DNA from: Pseudogulbenkiania subflava DSM 22618
GTDB taxonomy: Bacteria; Pseudomonadota; Gammaproteobacteria; Burkholderiales; Chromobacteriaceae
NCBI RefSeq assembly: GCF_900177275.1
Contig: NZ_FXAG01000017.1
Span: 40,131-104,130, forward strand
Length of the DNA stretch: 64,000 nt
Reading direction: 5' to 3'
The notes under the pieces are model-generated. The model was not told the origin of the DNA and searched no databases. It saw nothing but the letters and a program-made list of their open reading frames with translations. Positions 16,924 through 24,379 of this stretch are shown here, one piece after another; the stretch's first letter is position 1; each line of letters starts with the position of its first letter. The translations under genes and the position numbers were made by a program.

Positions 16924-17232
16924 TCACCGATCCCCCTTCACGACCGCCTCTTTAGAAGGCGCCGATCCAGCCCGCCGCCTCATCTCCTCGCGTAGCTTCA
17001 AGCCAAGAATAATCGACGACAGCAGCAGTGTCATGGCATTGGAAGCAATCAACGGCCCGGCCCCGAGCAGGATGCCGTACGCCAGCCACAACGCCACGCC
17101 GCTGACGAACATCAGGTACATCGACAGCGAGATGCTGCTCAGGTCGCGCGTGCGCAGGGCGTGCAGAACCTGGGGCAGAAAGCTCGATGTGGTGAGAAAG
17201 GCGGCCAAGTAGCCGTAATATTCGAGTTTCAT
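16924..17232 (-). CDS. SemiSWEET-type PQ-loop transporter
   Basis: 102 residues with three transmembrane helices, the size of a bacterial SemiSWEET half-transporter that dimerises to move sugars. The PQ-loop signature is present in the first helix (TTSSFLPQVLHALRTRDLSSISLSMY), followed by a second helix GVALWLAYGILLG and a third (SNAMTLLLSSIILGLKL). The ATG at 17232 starts MKLEYYGYLAAF, the usual N-terminus. The charged tail after the last helix is not conserved. The substrate is unknown. Confidence 0.88.
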   Translation of the reverse strand: MKLEYYGYLAAFLTTSSFLPQVLHALRTRDLSSISLSMYLMFVSGVALWLAYGILLGAGPLIASNAMTLLLSSIILGLKLREEMRRRAGSAPSKEAVVKGDR

Positions 17233-17659
17233 GATGGATGGCGCGTGGAGGTGGGAACGATCCGTCAGCGTAACAGAGAGCTCGCCACCGTCAATGCACC
17301 TCGCTGAGAACCAGTTCCCGATCTTGCTGCGCATCCCTGATCGGGGCTCATGTGCTGCTCTGCGCGTGCGAATCTCTTGCGGAGACTCGCTCAGCCATGA
17401 TCCTCATGTACTTTAGTGCATTCCGGTTCCTGCGCTGCTCTTCACCCCGCTGAGGGCTGCTCGCGACAGATCGTGAACAGGTTCTGAGCAGTTGCAGGCG
17501 TTGTGGATCGCGTGCTGAGTCTGCCATACCTTGAGTACCCAGAGGCTATCTAGGGTGGGCCGGGCTGTGCTACGTTCCAGTCATTCGGCATGGTATTCGG
17601 AGGTTGCGATACCGAGTATGCCGTTGGCCCTGTCGATGATGCCCCCTATGGAGCGTGCG
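17233..17659. other. Intergenic region with a repeat element and no gene seen
   Basis: It holds the palindromic-ended element at 17306-17487. The remaining bases show no convincing gene; the open frame running into the CorA-like gene from 17531 translates to a Ser/Arg/Met-rich stretch that does not look like protein. Confidence 0.6.
17306..17487. repeat. ~180-bp intergenic element with AGAACC-type inverted ends
   Basis: Left end AGAACCAGTTCCCGATCTTG and right end AGATCGTGAACAGGTTCT are imperfect inverted repeats, matching the ends of the element at 13737-13878. The middle (from CTGCGCGTGCGAATCTCTTG to GGTTCCTGCGCTGC) matches the fragment at 676-800. It is longer than the 142-bp copy and lies between the SemiSWEET gene and the long CorA-like gene. 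Confidence 0.75.
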
Positions 17660-19315
17660 ATGCCAGAAGCCCATTCCCCCACCGAAAAACGGGTACGCCA
17701 TTTCCGCCAGATTCTGGTGTGGCCGCTGCAACTGATGCCGATCCACGCCGGCAGCCAGATCCAGAAGCACTGGGAGCTGTTGCAGCAAAGCGGCGCCGAC
17801 AACCCCTGGCACGAGATCGACGACGTTTTCCCCGACGATCCGGCCCGGTTTCATGCCCAGCAGTACCATGAGTTCATTACTTTCCTACCGCATGTCCAGC
17901 GCTTTCTGTACGGCGAGAGCCGCACCGCGCGTCAGGGGCGCGTCGCTGGTGCCTCGCCGATGCGGGTGTTCCGCCGCCGTGACATCGCCGCGGTGCGGCT
18001 TGTCCCGGAGCCGGGCGGCGCGCCGTTGACGTTGCAGGTGGCGCGGGTCGACCTGCATTTCTTCTTCGACATTGATGTGGTGCAACTGGTGGTCGAGGTG
18101 GCCGGTGACGACCTGACGCTGTTCCAGGCGCAGGACACGCTGTACCGGTTCGGCCGGGCTTATCCGGCCGGCTGGGACGAAACGGGGCAGGGCATGCACT
18201 GTCTGCCCCGGGTGGAGTGGCTGGGGGCGGACGGCGCCACGCTGGCGGCGTCCGACTTCGAGAAGCGCGACAAGTACCTGTCCTTCGTCGGCCGCCATCG
18301 AGCGCCGTGCATCGCGGCGCATTGGGATTTCCTGCTCCGGCCGTTGGTGCTTGACCATGCCGACGAGCCCGGCCTGATCCGTTACCGCCAGCTCGAGTAC
18401 TACCGCATGCCGGTGATCGCCTACCTGGCGCTGGACGATCCGCGCGCCTTGTCGCGCAGCGACTTCATCCGCCTGGGGTTGCTCACTGCGGCCAGTGAGC
18501 AGTCGGGCTTGCCGTACGCCGACCGGCACGTTGCCGACTTCGAGCAGCGCTATTGCTACGACCGTTATTGGGGGGACCGGGTGGATGGCCCACCGACGCG
18601 TTTTTTGTGCTGTGGCCATGCCCTGGTGATGGTCGGCGATGCGGCCTCGCCGGTGTTTACCGGCGCGGAGACCGGGCTGTTGGCACAGTTCCGGCACCAG
18701 TATTTCCTGCTGTTTCTGATCGCGCATTTTCAGAAGGCAAGCTTGCTGATGTTTTCGGACCGGCTGGTCGAGGCACTCAACCGGCTCGACATCCACCACG
18801 CGGAATCGGTCAAGGAATTCAAGCGTGTTATCCGCCAGCTGTTCGAGATCTTCTTGCGCTTCACCCACCGCTACTGGTTCCACGAGCTGTCGGACTTGGC
18901 GCAGTCGCGCGCCCTGTTTCGCATGTGCACCGACCACCTCGGCTCCGCGGCCTTGTTCGACGAGGTGCGCGACGAAATCCGTGAGATGAGCGAGTACCTC
19001 GACAGCGACAGTCTGCGCCGCCAGGCCAACACCGTGGTGCGGCTGACCATCGTTACCACCTTCGGCCTGATCGGTTCGATTACTACCGGGTTTCTCGGCA
19101 TGAACCTGCTGGCCGCCGCGGACAGTCCGTTCCCGCTCAAGGTGTGGTATTTCCTGCTGACGCTGATTCCGACCACCTGGCTGACACTCTATACCGTGGT
19201 GAAGTCGAAACGCCTGTCGGACTTCCTCGAGGCGCTGTCGGACGAGCGCCTGCCGCGCCGGGCGAAGCTGGGGGCGCTGATCGCGGTCTGGCGCCACAAA
19301 AAGGCGGCAGGATGA
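17660..19315 (+). CDS. Long CorA-superfamily-like membrane protein
   Basis: 551 residues. The last ~75 residues hold two transmembrane helices joined by the CorA selectivity motif: TTFGLIGSITTGFLGMNLLAAADSPFPLKVWYFLLTLIPTTWLTLY, with GMN at the expected place after helix 1. A stalk-like helical stretch (FDEVRDEIREMSEYLDSDSLRRQANTV) precedes it. The N-terminal ~400 residues are about twice the size of a normal CorA funnel domain and show no recognised domain; they include a run with FFFDIDVVQLVVEV and several His/Tyr/Trp-rich segments. The ATG at 17660 has GGAG eight bases upstream; an ATG at 17648 is also possible. Ion transport is inferred from GMN; the substrate may differ from Mg2+. Confidence 0.75.
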   Translation: MPEAHSPTEKRVRHFRQILVWPLQLMPIHAGSQIQKHWELLQQSGADNPWHEIDDVFPDDPARFHAQQYHEFITFLPHVQRFLYGESRTARQGRVAGASPMRVFRRRDIAAVRLVPEPGGAPLTLQVARVDLHFFFDIDVVQLVVEVAGDDLTLFQAQDTLYRFGRAYPAGWDETGQGMHCLPRVEWLGADGATLAASDFEKRDKYLSFVGRHRAPCIAAHWDFLLRPLVLDHADEPGLIRYRQLEYYRMPVIAYLALDDPRALSRSDFIRLGLLTAASEQSGLPYADRHVADFEQRYCYDRYWGDRVDGPPTRFLCCGHALVMVGDAASPVFTGAETGLLAQFRHQYFLLFLIAHFQKASLLMFSDRLVEALNRLDIHHAESVKEFKRVIRQLFEIFLRFTHRYWFHELSDLAQSRALFRMCTDHLGSAALFDEVRDEIREMSEYLDSDSLRRQANTVVRLTIVTTFGLIGSITTGFLGMNLLAAADSPFPLKVWYFLLTLIPTTWLTLYTVVKSKRLSDFLEALSDERLPRRAKLGALIAVWRHKKAAG

Positions 19316-19524
19316 GCCGTGAGTGCGGTGAGCCTGGCGCCGTGCCCTTGCCAGGAGCCCTTTTCTGACGTTTGCCGTCGCGATTTGCCTGCCCGGCGGC
19401 GTTCTATCGCGGCGGCAGCGTGGTAAACTCTGTGGGATTTCGTTTTTATCCCCCGCAGCGTCGACCGGCCTCCTGCACAAATCCGGCGATGCTGCCGCAA
19501 TCGGCAATACTCATGGAGCTCCTG

Positions 19525-20733
19525 ATGACCACTTCGATCTTCGCCGCCGTGGAAATGGCGCCGCGCGACCCCATTCTCGGCCTGAACGAAGCCTTCAACG
19601 CTGACACCCGTGCCACCAAGGTGAACCTGGGCGTGGGCGTGTACTACGACGACAACGGCAAGATTCCGCTTCTGGCCGCCGTCAAGGCCGCCGAGAAGGC
19701 CCGCCTGGAAGCCATGCCGCCGCGCGGCTACCAGCCGATCGAAGGTCCGGCCATCTACGGCCAAGCCGTGCAGAACCTGCTGTTCGGCGCCGGCAGCGAA
19801 CTGACCGAGTCCGGTCGCGTGGTCACCGCCCAGGCCTTGGGCGGCACCGGTGCGCTGCGCATCGGCGCTGATTTCCTGCATCGCATGAACCCGAACGCCA
19901 CCGTCTACATCAGCGACCCGAGCTGGGAAAACCACCGCGCGCTGTTCGAAGCTGCCGGCTTCAAGGTAGAGAACTACCCGTACTACGACCCGACCACCCG
20001 TGGCGTCAACTTCGCCGCGATGAAGGCCTTCCTGCTGGGCCTGGAAGCCGGTTCGATCATCGTGCTGCACGCCTGCTGCCACAACCCGACCGGCGCTGAT
20101 CTGTCCGACGCCCAGTGGGGCGAAGTGGTCGAAGCCTGCCGTGAGCGCGGCCTGGTGCCGTTCCTCGACATGGCCTACCAGGGCTTTGCCGAAGGCATCG
20201 ATCAGGATGCCGTGGCGGTGAATCTGTTCTCGGCTTCCGGCCTGCAGTTCTTCGTGTCGAGCTCGTTCTCCAAGAGCTTCTCGCTGTACGGCGAGCGCGT
20301 CGGCGCGTTGTCCATCGTGACCGCCTCCAAGGAAGAAGCCGGCCGCGTGATGTCGCAGCTCAAGCGCGTGATCCGCACCAATTACTCCAACCCGCAGATT
20401 CATGGTGGCGCCATCGTGGCCGCCGTGCTGTCCAGCCCGGAACTGCGTCAGCAGTGGGAAGACGAACTGGCCGGCATGCGTGACCGCATCCGCGCCATGC
20501 GCTCCGGTCTGGTCGAGCAGCTCAAGGCCAAGGGCGTGGAGCAGGACTTCTCCTTCGTGATCAAGCAGCGCGGCATGTTCTCCTACACCGGCCTCTCCGC
20601 CGCCCAGGTAGAACAGCTGAAGAACGATTTCGGCATCTACGCCGTGTCGACCGGCCGCATCTGCCTGGCCGCTCTCAACAGCAAGAACATCGGCTACGTG
20701 GCCGAGGCCATCGCTGCGGTGGTCAAGGGCTGA
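19525..20733 (+). CDS. Aromatic/aspartate aminotransferase (class I, PLP)
   Basis: 402 residues of the AspC/TyrB family, which transfers the amino group between aspartate or aromatic amino acids and 2-oxoglutarate. The N-terminus FAAVEMAPRDPILGLNEAFNADTR and KVNLGVGVYYDDNGKIPLL are diagnostic. The PLP-binding Lys is K250 in SSSFSKSFSLYGERVG; the substrate-carboxylate Arg lies in the C-terminal TGRICLAALN segment. GGAG six bases before the ATG at 19525 decides the start. Aspartate and aromatic specificities cannot be separated by eye. Single gene with its own terminator. Confidence 0.93.
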   Translation: MTTSIFAAVEMAPRDPILGLNEAFNADTRATKVNLGVGVYYDDNGKIPLLAAVKAAEKARLEAMPPRGYQPIEGPAIYGQAVQNLLFGAGSELTESGRVVTAQALGGTGALRIGADFLHRMNPNATVYISDPSWENHRALFEAAGFKVENYPYYDPTTRGVNFAAMKAFLLGLEAGSIIVLHACCHNPTGADLSDAQWGEVVEACRERGLVPFLDMAYQGFAEGIDQDAVAVNLFSASGLQFFVSSSFSKSFSLYGERVGALSIVTASKEEAGRVMSQLKRVIRTNYSNPQIHGGAIVAAVLSSPELRQQWEDELAGMRDRIRAMRSGLVEQLKAKGVEQDFSFVIKQRGMFSYTGLSAAQVEQLKNDFGIYAVSTGRICLAALNSKNIGYVAEAIAAVVKG

Positions 20734-20756
20734 TTTCGTCCGTCGCCGTTTCAGAG

Positions 20757-20790
20757 AAACCCGGCCGGAGCGATTCGGCCGGGTTTTTGT
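20757..20790 (+). terminator. Terminator of the aminotransferase gene
   Basis: AAACCCGGCCG (20757-20767) pairs with CGGCCGGGTTT (20776-20786), followed by a T-run; 24 bases after the stop codon. Confidence 0.9.
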
Positions 20791-20897
20791 TTGCCTGTCA
20801 TGTGTGCGGGTTCAAAGATTGGCCGCAGATAACCGCGCACGTCGCCGCCAAAAGCGCGATAATCGCGCTCCTGTCGAATCACCCCCGAGTCTCCGCC

Positions 20898-21632
20898 ATG
20901 ACCGATACCATCCGCCTGTCCAAACGCATGACTGAACTGGGCCTGTGCTCGCGCCGCGAGGCCGACGAATTCATCGAGATGGGGCTGGTCAAGGTCGACG
21001 GCGTGGTGGTGAACGTATTGGGCAGCCGGGTGCGCCCGGAGCAGACCATCGAACTGACGCGCCAGGCGATGGCGCTGCAGGCCGAGCGCGTCACCTTCCT
21101 GCTCAACAAGCCGGTGGGCTACGGCTCCGGCCCGTCGGAGGCCGGCGAGCGTCCGGCCTGGCAGCTGATCAAGCCGGAGACCCGTTCGCCCAGGGACCGT
21201 TCCGGCTACACCTTCCTGAAGAAACATCTCAATTACCTGGCGCCGGCGGGCAAGCTGGACGTCGATTCGTCCGGCCTCTTGGTGCTGACCCAGGATGGCC
21301 GCATTGCGCGAGCGCTGATGGCCAAGGCGGCCGACTTCGAACAGGAGTTCCTGGTGTGGGTCGAGGGTGAGGTCAGCGAGGCCATGCTCGAGCAGCTGCG
21401 GCACGGCCTGAGCCTCGACGGCGAAGCGCTGAAGCCGGTCAAGGTCAGCCGCCAGAGTGATAGCCAGCTACGCTTCGTGTTGCGCGACCCGGTGCGTCGC
21501 CAGATCCGCCGCATGGCCGAGCTGGTCGGCCTGCGCGTGACGGCGGTGAAGCGCATCCGCATCGGCCGCATCGCGCTGGGCGATCTGGAGCAGGGGCAGT
21601 GGCGCTACCTGGCCGAGCACGAACGGTTCTGA
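20898..21632 (+). CDS. rluF: 23S rRNA pseudouridine synthase, RluF-like
   Basis: 244 residues. Isomerises a uridine in 23S rRNA to pseudouridine. An S4 RNA-binding domain at the N-terminus (RLSKRMTELGLCSRREADEFIEMGLVKVDG) is followed by the RsuA/RluB/E/F catalytic domain with LLNKPVGYG and the motif II Asp in AGKLDVDSSGLLVLTQDG. The C-terminal RQIRRMAELVGLRVTAVKRIRIG is the usual substrate-binding stretch. An insertion mentioning LKKHLNYL before motif II and the overall length favour RluF over RsuA. The exact target uridine is inferred. Confidence 0.9.
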   Translation: MTDTIRLSKRMTELGLCSRREADEFIEMGLVKVDGVVVNVLGSRVRPEQTIELTRQAMALQAERVTFLLNKPVGYGSGPSEAGERPAWQLIKPETRSPRDRSGYTFLKKHLNYLAPAGKLDVDSSGLLVLTQDGRIARALMAKAADFEQEFLVWVEGEVSEAMLEQLRHGLSLDGEALKPVKVSRQSDSQLRFVLRDPVRRQIRRMAELVGLRVTAVKRIRIGRIALGDLEQGQWRYLAEHERF

Positions 21633-21705
21633 CCCGATCGGCAGGGCGACGTGCTGTAGAGCCGGTACGGTGCTTTGCCGTTCCACCTGCCGAGCGTAGG
21701 CAAGG

Positions 21706-23043
21706 CTAACCCATGGTGCTTGGCGTCCTTCGTGCGCGCCGCTCGCTGACCCAGGAGGTCTTGAAGCGTTCGCGCCGCTGCCGGGTGAAGTCCTCGTTGT
21801 AGAGCTCCACCGCCAGCCGCTTCATCGCCGTGCGGACTTGCTCGCCGGTCATGCCCCGTGGCCGGAAATTGACGTCGAACAGCGTGCAGCGCTCGTAGCC
21901 GTGAGGGTCGATCAGCCTGCCCTCGTCCAGTAGTTGCTGGTAGAAAGGTGTGCCGGGAAACGGCGTTGGCACCGTCACCTGAACATCGAAGGGCTGCGTA
22001 TCGTGCACGAATTCGAGCAGCGACTCGACGATGTCCGGGGTATGGCCGTCGAGGCCGATCACGAAGCAGGCGTTCACCCGGATGCCGTGGCGCTGGATGG
22101 TGCGGATCGCGGTGCGGTATTCCTCGGCGTGTTTCCACTTGAAGTTGCTCTTGAGCTCGACCCCGTCGAGTCCGTCGCGTACCGGGCTTTCGAAGCCGAT
22201 CAGCACCTCGGCGCAGCCGGCGGCACGCATCAGGTCCAGCAGCTCCTCGTCCTGATAGACCGACAGGTCGGTCTCGGTGAACCACTTGATGTGGCGCTTG
22301 GCCAGTTCCGGCAGCAGCTCGCGCCAATAGCGCCGGTGCACGAAGGAGTTGTCGTCGGCGAACTCGATAAAGGCGCGCGGCCAGAGTCGGAGAATGGCGT
22401 CGACCTCGGCCAGTACCTTGGCGATCGGCTTCTGCTTGTATTTGCGCGTCAGCAGGATCGAACTCGCACAGAAATTGCAGCGCCAAGGGCAGCCACGGCT
22501 GGTCTGTACCGTGAAGCGGTTGTAGTGGGAAATATCCAGCAGTTCGAACGCTGGCAGCGGTGCTTCAGCCAGGTCGAATTCCCGGCTGCGTGCGTCGTAG
22601 AGCGGTTTCAGGCTGCCCAGTTCGGCATCCTCGAGCACCTCCAGCCAGACCGCTTCGCCTTCTCCCGCCACAGCGCTGGCACCATGCTGACCAGGCTCGT
22701 AGGGCAGGGCCGTGACATGCAATCCGCCCATGACGACCGGCACGTCGAGTCGGGCGTAGCGTTCCGCTAGGCAGTAGGCCTCCTTCACCTGCGCTGTCAG
22801 GCTAGAGATCGCGACCAGGTCGAAGTCGGTGGGCAAGGACTCCGCCCGGGCCAGTTCGGCGACTTCAAAATAGCGTAGCGAGTGGCGGCGTGGCGTCATG
22901 CCGGCCAGGGTCAAGAGCCCCAGGCTGGGCAGCGAGGCGATGGCCTTGCTGCGTTCGACGAAGCCGGGAAGGGTGAGGCCGAGTGCCAGCAGCTCCTGGT
23001 CGCAGGCGCGAATGCCGCTCATCGCGATCAAACCGATTTTCAT
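21706..23043 (-). CDS. B12-binding-domain radical SAM protein
   Basis: 445 residues. Residues 1-150 form a cobalamin-binding-type Rossmann domain (DFDLVAISSLTAQVKEAYCLAERY, PVVMGGLHVTALPYEP), without the DxHxxG His of methionine synthase. The radical SAM core follows with the [4Fe-4S] motif CPWRCNFC at 185-192. The family covers methylases, ring-forming and lipid/hopanoid-modifying enzymes (BchE/HpnJ-type layout). The ATG overlaps the stop of the preceding small membrane-protein gene by four bases (ATGA), so it is the last gene of a three-gene unit headed by a ceramidase-like gene and probably sigma-54 controlled. The substrate is unknown; a lipid or membrane-linked one is inferred from context only. 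Confidence 0.88.
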   Translation of the reverse strand: MKIGLIAMSGIRACDQELLALGLTLPGFVERSKAIASLPSLGLLTLAGMTPRRHSLRYFEVAELARAESLPTDFDLVAISSLTAQVKEAYCLAERYARLDVPVVMGGLHVTALPYEPGQHGASAVAGEGEAVWLEVLEDAELGSLKPLYDARSREFDLAEAPLPAFELLDISHYNRFTVQTSRGCPWRCNFCASSILLTRKYKQKPIAKVLAEVDAILRLWPRAFIEFADDNSFVHRRYWRELLPELAKRHIKWFTETDLSVYQDEELLDLMRAAGCAEVLIGFESPVRDGLDGVELKSNFKWKHAEEYRTAIRTIQRHGIRVNACFVIGLDGHTPDIVESLLEFVHDTQPFDVQVTVPTPFPGTPFYQQLLDEGRLIDPHGYERCTLFDVNFRPRGMTGEQVRTAMKRLAVELYNEDFTRQRRERFKTSWVSERRARRTPSTMG

Positions 23044-23420
23044 GATGCGAATCCTCCTCCGATAACGGCCGCGGCCGCGCCGAGCAGGGCGAACACCGGG
23101 ATGAAGAACAAGTGGCGTAGCGGCTTTTTCCACGCCGCGAGGGCGCAGACCAGCGGCATGGTCAGCGCACCGATGACGAGTAGCCAGGAAGCGAGCTGCC
23201 CGTGGGGCAGTTCGCCGGTCAGGCGTACCGTCGCCGCGAAGGCCAGATTGAGAAATGCCACGCCGAAGCAGCTGATGTGGCCGAGCCGCAGCAGCCGGCG
23301 TGGCCAGGAGGCGTAGCCGCCGAGCCAAGTATCGCGATGGAAGAAGAGCCCGAGTGTGACACCGCTGAGCAGGCCGGCGGCGATACCGAGCCACGCTGCC
23401 CATAGATTCAGCGTGATCAT
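23040..23420 (-). CDS. Small membrane protein in the sigma-54 operon
   Basis: 126 residues with about four hydrophobic helices (LNLWAAWLGIAAGLLSGVTLG, LGHISCFGVAFLNLAFA, LASWLLVIGALTMPLVCALA, HLFFIPVFALLGAAAAVIGG). Charged loops carry FFHRDTWLGGYASWPRRLLR. No family was recognised with certainty. The ATG at 23420 is preferred over one at 23426: it gives the ATGA overlap with the ceramidase-like stop codon and has AAGGA at a proper 5-base distance. Its own stop overlaps the start of the radical SAM gene in the same way. The tight coupling suggests a membrane partner of the flanking enzymes. Confidence 0.8.
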   Translation of the reverse strand: MITLNLWAAWLGIAAGLLSGVTLGLFFHRDTWLGGYASWPRRLLRLGHISCFGVAFLNLAFAATVRLTGELPHGQLASWLLVIGALTMPLVCALAAWKKPLRHLFFIPVFALLGAAAAVIGGGFAS

Positions 23421-24214
23421 CGCCATCCTTCTGCTGCCGAGCGCTTGAATTCGCGCGTTTGCAGCATCCGCAACAATCGATACGCCGCGCCCGCCGCCAG
23501 CAGGTGCTTGAGGCTGTGCCCTGACAGGACGCCGCCCAGCGCGAACAACCCGGCGTCCAGATATTCGGCGACTTTGGCAGCGAAATACAGCGCGGCCACC
23601 CAGTAGATGTCGTCTGCCCGGGTGTAGGGCGAGGGGAACAGCGCCGCAATCAGCAACACCAGAACGGACGTGCCGAACTGCACGGCGAGATAAGGCAGCA
23701 GGTTCTCGCTGCCGGCCTGTGCACTCCAATGCCAGTAGCCGACGCTAGCCAGGCCCAGCGCCGTCAGCGGTAGCAGCAGGCGCAGGCCTGCACCCAGATC
23801 GATACGCTCGGCGATCAGCGCCGCCAGCAGTGCCATGAAGCCCGCGCTCATCGGTAGCCGGTCCCAGACCAGGCGGGGGTTGTCCGGCGCCAGGTGGTAG
23901 TAGATCGAGCCGGCACTGGTCAACGCGACCGCCAGGAAGAACAGCGCGTAGGGCCATTTCTCGACGGGCCTGGCAAAGGCGGTGGCCGCCTTCGGTCCGG
24001 ACAGGAAGGCGAGTCCGGCCAAGCCGACGGCCAGGAACGGTAGATTGGTCGCTACGTCGAGGGCGTGCGGCAGGCCGAGCAGCGGGCGCTGGTCGGCGAA
24101 GTGATGGTAGGCGAGCGGCTGGGCGACGGGCGGCAGCAGCAAGGAAGCCAGCGCGAAGACGGTACCGACGGCGACCAGGATGCCGAGGCGGGCGCGGCGC
24201 GAGAGAAGGGGCAT
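23417..24214 (-). CDS. Ceramidase-like (alkaline ceramidase/CREST family) membrane hydrolase
   Basis: 265 residues, seven predicted transmembrane helices. The CREST-superfamily catalytic pattern is visible: Ser-x-x-x-His as SIYYH (about 103-107), an Asp a few residues later in APDN and again in WDRLPM, and a C-terminal His-x-x-x-His as HSLKH. These correspond to the zinc-binding and catalytic residues of alkaline ceramidases. The HHFADQR and LDVATNLPFLAVGL segments fit the bacterial branch. Substrate is unknown; bacteria often lack sphingolipids, so another amide or ester lipid is possible. It is the first gene of the three-gene operon; AGGA lies nine bases before the ATG at 24214, and a -24/-12 promoter lies further upstream. 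Confidence 0.83.
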   Translation of the reverse strand: MPLLSRRARLGILVAVGTVFALASLLLPPVAQPLAYHHFADQRPLLGLPHALDVATNLPFLAVGLAGLAFLSGPKAATAFARPVEKWPYALFFLAVALTSAGSIYYHLAPDNPRLVWDRLPMSAGFMALLAALIAERIDLGAGLRLLLPLTALGLASVGYWHWSAQAGSENLLPYLAVQFGTSVLVLLIAALFPSPYTRADDIYWVAALYFAAKVAEYLDAGLFALGGVLSGHSLKHLLAAGAAYRLLRMLQTREFKRSAAEGWR

Positions 24215-24252
24215 GGCGGTTTTCCTGATTGGGAGTGCATGCTGCTGTCTAG

Positions 24253-24267
24253 GCATTTCCCGTGCCA
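24253..24267 (-). promoter_or_regulatory. Sigma-54 (-24/-12) promoter of the ceramidase-like operon
   Basis: Read on the minus strand: TGGCACGGGAAATGCC. The -24 box TGGCAC is perfect, and GG and GC are separated by exactly 10 bases as required; only the first T of TTGC is changed to A. It ends about 39 bases upstream of the operon's first ATG and shares an intergenic region with a sigma-54 activator gene. Confidence 0.78.
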
Positions 24268-24339
24268 ATGCGGTAAATTTTGCAACTAATTGATTTTACG
24301 CTATAAATTCTGTTTTCCAGGCATGGTTGCGAATCATTG

Positions 24340-24367
24340 TGTACATTAAATGATCATGCGATGTACA
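24340..24367. promoter_or_regulatory. Inverted repeat near the activator gene, candidate operator
   Basis: TGTACAT and ATGTACA form a perfect inverted repeat with a 14-base spacer whose sequence contains TGATCA. It lies about 75-115 bases upstream of the sigma-54 promoter and just before the start codon of the activator gene, a place where an enhancer or self-control site is expected. Binding is inferred. Confidence 0.5.
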
Positions 24368-24379
24368 TCAGGTGTCGCC

